Assembly: GCA_000421085.1 (NCBI GenBank)
Contig: ATWE01000031.1
Coordinates: forward strand, 1-37,774
Reading direction: 5' to 3'
Origin: Ensifer sp. USDA 6670
Lineage (GTDB): Bacteria > Pseudomonadota > Alphaproteobacteria > Rhizobiales > Rhizobiaceae
DNA: 37,774 nucleotides
The notes below the pieces were generated by a model. The model did not search any database and was not told where the DNA came from. It saw only the letters and a list, made by a program, of their open reading frames with translations. The stretch's first letter is position 1, and each line of letters starts with the position of its first letter. Both the position numbers and the translations under genes were made by a program. Below are positions 32,984 to 37,774 of the stretch, in pieces.

Positions 32984-34156
32984 ATGAACGGGGGCAGTTT
33001 GAAGTGTCATCGGTCTCTCCGCTGGGTGGTCGCATACGGATTGTTCGGCGCGCCGCGTTCCGGAGCGTCGATAGCGTTTGCTATGGCAGCTATTTCGATC
33101 ACTGGTAATGCAGCCGGCGGGGCTACAGCGCTCGCTGCTATGACCGCTGCGCAATTGGCAGGAGCTATACCCGTTGCCCGGCTGGGACGCGGATCAAACT
33201 CGATCGCGTATTTCAAGATCCTCATTGTCATCAGGACCATGGCGCTATTCTGCTGCGCCGTAGCGTGCAGCGCGAGGGCGCCGTACACGGTTTTCATTGC
33301 TGCGGCAGTTGCGTCCGGGCTGGTACAAGGAGCAGCCTTCGGCCATCTGCGCAACGCAGCGAACTATCTTGTCGCTCCGACGCAAATGACCAGAGTCCTT
33401 GCTTGGGGATTTTTCGCAACCGAACTTACTTTTCTGGTCATGCCTATTCTGGCGGCGGCGTTGGGGACCGTCTCCGCATCATTGGCGATAGCTGCTATCG
33501 CGGCTGTGGGTGCGCTTCCTGCCTTCATCTTGCCGTCAGCACCGACCGCCGACGTGAAGGTCGAGGAGGCGGAGAAGAGAAAAGCGATATCTCCAGATGT
33601 CCTTATTTGGTTAGCGTGCGCTTGTGCCAGTTCCGCCGCAATCAGTGCGATCGAGGTTGGCGCGGTATCAATTGCAATGGGATTTGGGCTCCAAGCGGGG
33701 TATGGAGCAGTGTTCACTGGAACCTTGTGTGCGGCCTCCCTGATTGGCGCCATTGGAAATAGCTTCCTTAACCGAACTTTTTCGAGGCACCAGGTCGCCG
33801 GAATGCTGGCGGCGATCCTCATTGGTATTGCGCTCGTACTTCAAAATTCCTTTGGGTTGTCGATCGTCGGCTGCGCGTTGGTGGGACTATTTGCCTCGTC
33901 ACTCGGTATTCACTATTCTTTGCAGATCAATAGATTGGTAAGGCCCGAAATGAGGGCCGAAACGTTCTCGGTGCTGAAGATATCCGCCTCGGTTGGGACG
34001 ATATTGGCGTCATCGATGCTTGGCTGGACATCGGTCTCTTTAACGCTGATCGCAGCGATATGGTTGCTCCTTTTCGCGCTCGGGATAATTTCAGTGCAGG
34101 ACTTGATCGTCGGGCGGCGCCTGTCCACGGCGCGCACGCAGAGCGTACCAGATTAG
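32984..34156 (+). CDS. MFS-type transporter
   Basis: A 390-residue very hydrophobic protein with about 11-12 predicted membrane helices. Examples are SGASIAFAMAAISITGNAAG, YTVFIAAAVASGLVQGAAFG, FLVMPILAAALGTVSASLAI and ILIGIALVLQNSFGLSIVGC. A short charged loop follows helix 6 (TADVKVEEAEKRKAIS), as in the two-halves layout of major facilitator proteins. Substrate cannot be told; an efflux or sugar-type carrier is equally possible. The start is taken at ATG 32984, though only a weak GGGA lies nearby. It stands between the dnaE2 remnant and HK4, with 54 bp to HK4, so the two may be co-transcribed. Confidence 0.8.
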   Translation: MNGGSLKCHRSLRWVVAYGLFGAPRSGASIAFAMAAISITGNAAGGATALAAMTAAQLAGAIPVARLGRGSNSIAYFKILIVIRTMALFCCAVACSARAPYTVFIAAAVASGLVQGAAFGHLRNAANYLVAPTQMTRVLAWGFFATELTFLVMPILAAALGTVSASLAIAAIAAVGALPAFILPSAPTADVKVEEAEKRKAISPDVLIWLACACASSAAISAIEVGAVSIAMGFGLQAGYGAVFTGTLCAASLIGAIGNSFLNRTFSRHQVAGMLAAILIGIALVLQNSFGLSIVGCALVGLFASSLGIHYSLQINRLVRPEMRAETFSVLKISASVGTILASSMLGWTSVSLTLIAAIWLLLFALGIISVQDLIVGRRLSTARTQSVPD

Positions 34157-34210
34157 CCAAGGCGCCAAGTGCCCTATGAGAGCGGGCAAGGAAGGTAACG
34201 GGACGGCCGG

Positions 34211-36610
34211 ATGTCCATTTCACTCAACGAGGAGGCAACCCCGATTGAGCCCGATGCGGCGCTGATCCTGGACCACCTACCGGGTCTGGTCTGGACGACA
34301 GACGAAACGGGCACAATCTCATACTGCAACTCCCGTTTTGGAGAATATGCTGGTATAGATTTCGGCTTGAGCCGCCGATCTCACTGGGTGAGCGTTTTGC
34401 ATCCGGATGATGCAGTCTTCGCGGTCCGGTACGGGCAAAACGCGCGGCGGACCAAAGGGCACAGGGTGTTCAATGCCCGTTTGCGACGAAAAGATGGAGA
34501 GTTCAGGTGGTTCGAGCTTGCTGGGTCGCCGCTAGCGGATGATGGAAAGATCTGTTGGCTCGCGACAGAACGCCACGAGAGCGCAAACGACCGAACCCAA
34601 GAGGACATCGAAGGCGGATTTCGGCGCTTCCTCAATTCCTTGTCGCTTTCAGCGCTGCTCATCAGCCCTGCTTTGGAACTAGAGTTTGCCAATCAAGCGG
34701 CGTTGCGTTGGTACGGCTTTCTGCCTGAGAGTTCGGAGCAAGAGGCTTCGGCCGATATGGAGCCGAGGAAACTCGACAAGATCCTGCTTCCGCTCAAGGC
34801 ATACATGGAGGGAGAGCAGACACCGGTCGTCTCATACCAAGCACAGCATGCCGACGGCACACTCCGGTGGCTTGAGGCGCAAGTTGTGCCGATTATCGAG
34901 AAGTCGGGCGAACTTACGAACTACTGTGTACTTCAGAACGACGTTCAGGACTCTCGCGATGCCGCCTACCTGCTCGGGAAGGAAATGGAGATGCTCGATA
35001 TGGTGGCCCGAGGCACACCATCAGCAAGCGTCCTCCAAAAGCTCTGCAATGTCGTTGAAGATCTGATCCCCGATCTCTTTTGCTGCTTTCTCGAGCTGTC
35101 TCTCGATCGCAAATTCTTTCGAATGGGCGCGGCTCCACGGTTGCCAAGCGAATTCCGAGAGATCTTCGACCAAAAGAGCGTGGCGTTGGACAAGAATGCG
35201 TGCTCATTCGCAGCACTCACAAAAAAGGCGGTCGAAATCAAAAACCTAATCGAAAGCGATTGTCGCCACACGTCGATGGGCCAGTTCATGTTGGCGAACA
35301 AACTAAATTATTGTCATGCAATTCCTATTCTCTCGCCCTATGGGAACACGGCTGGGATCTTTGCCATCCTTCGTCATCAACATACCGAACTTAAATCTCG
35401 CGAACTGCAGATAATCGACCGAGCAGCGCATATTGCAGGGATCTCCATAGACAGGACTCGCCATGAGGAAGCGCTCGTCAAGCGGGAGACCCAGTTCGAG
35501 CGGAGCCAGGCACAGCTCGTCGCAGCCCAGCGGATCAGTTCAACCGGTAGCTTCACGTCCGACATCCAGCGGGACGAGAATATCTGGTCTGAGGAATTTT
35601 ATAGAATATTCGATCTCGATCCGGAGCTCGAGCCAAGCATCGATGCGGTCAGGGAGCGAATCCATCCGGAAGACCTGGAACTTTTCAATGTTGAGATGCA
35701 AAGGGGGCTTGCTGGCGAAGCCTCCGATTTTGTCTTTCGGATCATCAGGACGGACGCCTCCGTCAGATTCATTCGCGGACTTGCCAAAGTAACACATTAC
35801 ATTGGTGACCACCCGGTTTTCATGGGGACTGTACAGGACATCACTGAGACGAAACGGGCGGAAGACGCTCTCCGACGAGGTGAGGAAGCTTTATTGAAAG
35901 CGAGAGAAGAACTTGCCTACGTTTCACGCGCGATGACTATAAGTGCCTTGACGACGTCCATCGCGCACGAGGTGAGCCAACCGTTATCGGGCATTCTCGC
36001 CAACGCCAACGCCTGTGTTCGCCTACTCGCGCTTGATCCGCCGGACGTCGCCTCCGCGACAGACACTGCACGGAGAACGATCCGGGACACCATGCGCGCA
36101 ACCGAAGTCGTCAAGCGCCTTCGGGCTATGTTTAATCGACAGTCTCCGACTATGGAGGAGATCGACCTCAATGAAATAGCTCGCGAGGTGATCGCATTAT
36201 CGGCGAGAGACATGCGGGAGAAATCTGTCGTCCTCGAGGCTGGATTGGCGTCTGGACTACCGTCTGTCAGGGGCGATCGTATTCAACTCCAGCAGGTAAT
36301 CCTGAACTTGGTCCTGAACGGGATCGAAGCCATGGCAGAGATCGAGGGACGGCCCCGCCGTCTGCTTGTGCTGACCTCACGGGAGGAGGACATGCTCACA
36401 TTGTCGATCGTGGATGCGGGCGTCGGCATCGCCGCGGACTCTGCGGACAGAATGTTTGAACCTTTCTTCACAACGAAGCGTAACGGAATGGGGATCGGAC
36501 TGTCCATCAGCCGGTCGATCGTCGAAAACCACGGGGGCCGCATGTGGGCGACGGCTAATGATGGACCGGGCACAACGGTAGCCTTTTCGATACCAAGAAT
36601 GCCTTCCTGA
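34211..36610 (+). CDS. PAS-GAF-PAS sensor histidine kinase (HK4), orphan
   Basis: A 799-residue soluble kinase. Order: PAS1 (about 14-125, with HWVSVLHPDDAVF and KDGEFRWFELAGSPL), PAS2 (about 135-250), a GAF domain (about 260-415, MLDMVARGTPSASVLQKLCN to IIDRAAHIAGISIDR) and PAS3 (about 438-550). HisKA follows with His586 in SIAHEVSQPLSGILANAN, then a HATPase with LQQVILNLVLNGIEAM, FEPFFTTKRNGMGIGLSISR. The order PAS-PAS-GAF-PAS differs from HK1-HK3, while the transmitter part is of the same type. The start ATG 34211 has no strong ribosome-binding site (AAGGAAGG lies 14 nt upstream). No receiver gene follows, so like HK1 it must use a partner elsewhere. Confidence 0.9.
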   Translation: MSISLNEEATPIEPDAALILDHLPGLVWTTDETGTISYCNSRFGEYAGIDFGLSRRSHWVSVLHPDDAVFAVRYGQNARRTKGHRVFNARLRRKDGEFRWFELAGSPLADDGKICWLATERHESANDRTQEDIEGGFRRFLNSLSLSALLISPALELEFANQAALRWYGFLPESSEQEASADMEPRKLDKILLPLKAYMEGEQTPVVSYQAQHADGTLRWLEAQVVPIIEKSGELTNYCVLQNDVQDSRDAAYLLGKEMEMLDMVARGTPSASVLQKLCNVVEDLIPDLFCCFLELSLDRKFFRMGAAPRLPSEFREIFDQKSVALDKNACSFAALTKKAVEIKNLIESDCRHTSMGQFMLANKLNYCHAIPILSPYGNTAGIFAILRHQHTELKSRELQIIDRAAHIAGISIDRTRHEEALVKRETQFERSQAQLVAAQRISSTGSFTSDIQRDENIWSEEFYRIFDLDPELEPSIDAVRERIHPEDLELFNVEMQRGLAGEASDFVFRIIRTDASVRFIRGLAKVTHYIGDHPVFMGTVQDITETKRAEDALRRGEEALLKAREELAYVSRAMTISALTTSIAHEVSQPLSGILANANACVRLLALDPPDVASATDTARRTIRDTMRATEVVKRLRAMFNRQSPTMEEIDLNEIAREVIALSARDMREKSVVLEAGLASGLPSVRGDRIQLQQVILNLVLNGIEAMAEIEGRPRRLLVLTSREEDMLTLSIVDAGVGIAADSADRMFEPFFTTKRNGMGIGLSISRSIVENHGGRMWATANDGPGTTVAFSIPRMPS

Positions 36611-36890
36611 ACCCAGCGCATTTATCAGTCTGCGTGAAGACAGATGCAGTTCCTAAACGCGGGTTCCCGCCCCGTCGGTAAAGCTGTCTCTCATCGCCTC
36701 CTCTTCTAACAGCGATACGCACGACAACGCTCCCCCATCCTCGCCTTCGCCGATTGAGTGAACGCATTTCATTCTTCTCATGGCCCCTGTCGACCTCCTG
36801 GCCGGTCAACACACAAGCTCGCGTGAGGTTCCGCCCTTGTCGTCATGCGGCAGGCTCCTATCCTTCATGTTGATCACCATGGAGGACTGC

Positions 36891-37076
36891 ATGGCAGACG
36901 ATCCGAAGAAAAAAGGCCGTGACCGCGAGCTCGTTTCCGAACAGGAGCACGAGGTCGCCTACCTGATGAGGACGGCTAAGGTGACGCGGCAAAAGGCCCT
37001 TCAAGCTATCCGTGAAGCAGGGCCGAACCGGGAGAAGGTTATGGAGTATCTCGGCAAGAAATCAGGGGTAGCATAG
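36891..37076 (+). CDS. DUF3606 family protein
   Basis: A 61-residue small protein of the DUF3606 family, common in rhizobia and other alphaproteobacteria. The sequence is MADDPKKKGRDRELVSEQEH, then EVAYLMRTAKVTRQKALQAI and REAGPNREKVMEYLGKK. The family has a charged start and a two-helix domain with a V-T-xxxA turn; its function is unknown. ATG 36891 has a perfect GGAGG 5 nt upstream, and the longer in-frame extension upstream is not coding-like. It stands alone. The 280 bp before it (36611-36890) shows no other gene. Confidence 0.85.
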   Translation: MADDPKKKGRDRELVSEQEHEVAYLMRTAKVTRQKALQAIREAGPNREKVMEYLGKKSGVA

Positions 37077-37094
37077 CCCACGGTCAAGACGCCT

Positions 37095-37334
37095 TCATAT
37101 CTCGACAAACTCGGGTGGTTTCTGCCTTCCCGGGAACCGCGCCATGACGTCGACATAAGGCACACTGGCGCGGCTGTAGCTGGTGAACGACCATGTTCCC
37201 GGCCTCAGTTCGATTTCGAACCCACATTTGGCAGCGTGCTTAATGGCCGCATTGAGGGTGTGCATAGCCTCGGTCAGTTGGCGCTCTGCCTCCTGCTCTT
37301 CGGCGGTCTTCGGGAACGGATAGATCTCGGCCAT
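37095..37334 (-). CDS. small conserved-looking hypothetical protein
   Basis: A 79-residue protein starting at ATG 37334 (AAGGAA 8 nt upstream). The first half is a helix with many Glu, Gln and Ala (FPKTAEEQEAERQLTEAMHT), the second a beta-rich part (GFEIELRPGTWSFTSYSRAS, then YVDVMARF). The pattern resembles small plasmid or phage-associated proteins of rhizobia, but I cannot name a family. It is convergent with DUF3606 (18-bp gap) and follows the gene at 37399. Confidence 0.55.
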   Translation of the reverse strand: MAEIYPFPKTAEEQEAERQLTEAMHTLNAAIKHAAKCGFEIELRPGTWSFTSYSRASVPYVDVMARFPGRQKPPEFVEI

Positions 37335-37398
37335 TAGCTCGGTTCCTTGCAAGTTTCTCCGGGTGCGAGCTTGATCCCGCTTCCGCTGAGAGTAGTGT

Positions 37399-37722
37399 TC
37401 AATACATCGGCCGATGTGCGTTGATGATTTCATAATCAGGCCCGAGTTCCTGCCTTATGTCGTCGGCAAGCCGGGCGACTGCTTCGGTAAATCTCGCATC
37501 TTCTGCTTCAGACCACGGGCTCCGTCCTGGAGGATTGTTCCAGTCCAGTGCAGTATCATGCCACAAAGTCATGCCGTGCAATCGGTTCAGGGTCTCGTTT
37601 GATAACGGCAGTTTGCCTGCAATCGGACCGACGTCGAAACGTTGCAGAGCGGCATCATTTCCGCACCAAAGAGCTCCGCCGCCCCATTCAAAAAACAGTC
37701 TGATCGTCGGGATTACGCTCAC
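37399..37722 (-). CDS. conserved-looking hypothetical protein
   Basis: A 107-residue soluble protein. Landmarks are IRLFFEWGGGALWCGNDAAL near the N-terminus, FDVGPIAGKLPLSNETLNRL, a WHDTALDWNNPP segment and WSEAEDARFTEAVARLADDI near the end. Tryptophan-rich proteins of this layout occur as uncharacterised genes in rhizobia and actinobacteria; no function is known to me. The start ATG 37722 is the first in frame. It is upstream of the 79-residue gene on the same strand (64-bp gap), so both may be co-transcribed. Confidence 0.65.
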   Translation of the reverse strand: MSVIPTIRLFFEWGGGALWCGNDAALQRFDVGPIAGKLPLSNETLNRLHGMTLWHDTALDWNNPPGRSPWSEAEDARFTEAVARLADDIRQELGPDYEIINAHRPMY

Positions 37723-37774
37723 TGGGAGAACCTCGTCAGCCTTGGGCGTTGGGGTGACGAGGCGGGGGCTTGGG

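Noticed and set aside
1..37774. Search for CRISPR arrays, tRNA or rRNA genes, intact insertion sequences and phage genes
   Set aside because: No spaced direct repeats, no cloverleaf-like sequence that I could recognise, no transposase or integrase motifs were seen by eye.

Overview
The window reads like an accessory, probably plasmid- or island-borne, segment of a high-GC alphaproteobacterium, most likely a member of the Rhizobiales. The grounds are the FixL/NodV-style PAS histidine kinases, a FixJ-type regulator, a DUF3606 protein, a dnaE2 (imuC) remnant and the general protein style. No rRNA, tRNA, CRISPR array or intact insertion sequence was seen. The species cannot be named from the sequence alone.

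Layout. 0-3.3 kb: a partial gene end, a LysR C-terminal fragment and an orphan PAS histidine kinase (HK1). 3.9-9.8 kb: an alpha-ketoglutarate-semialdehyde-type dehydrogenase, two small genes, a Tat-exported alpha/beta hydrolase, an NTF2-like protein with a DJ-1/PfpI protein, and a complete FixJ-type response regulator. 10.1-16.7 kb: nitronate monooxygenase, then divergently an SDR-RidA-exported crotonase operon, then FMN reductase, a D-cysteine desulfhydrase-like PLP enzyme and a classical SDR. 16.7-21.1 kb: a Tat-exported epoxide hydrolase, then a decaying VOC / tautomerase / SDR / LysR cluster in which only the SDR is intact. 21.3-27.9 kb: a signalling block (MEDS protein, HK2, receiver, HK3, receiver), almost all translationally overlapping. 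28.2-30.8 kb: a second Tat epoxide hydrolase with an SRPBCC-like protein and an isochorismatase-like hydrolase. 31-37.8 kb: unknown genes, a frameshifted dnaE2 fragment, an MFS transporter, orphan HK4, DUF3606 and two small conserved-looking genes.

The most striking observation is an 18-bp element with consensus RAYACCWWNGKNCAATRG. It occurs twelve times (plus one weaker copy), and all copies but one weak site lie in intergenic space 57-159 bp upstream of a start codon. It always points the same way relative to the gene that follows. Four divergent gene pairs carry two copies, one facing each gene. It precedes both the enzyme genes and the regulatory genes (FixJ-type regulator, LysR/MEDS intergenic region, HK3). 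It therefore looks like the shared promoter/operator of one regulon. I infer a chemically responsive detoxification or catabolic regulon in which several multi-PAS kinases and receivers control exported hydrolases, SDRs and flavin/PLP enzymes. The inducer, the DNA-binding protein and the pathway are unknown.
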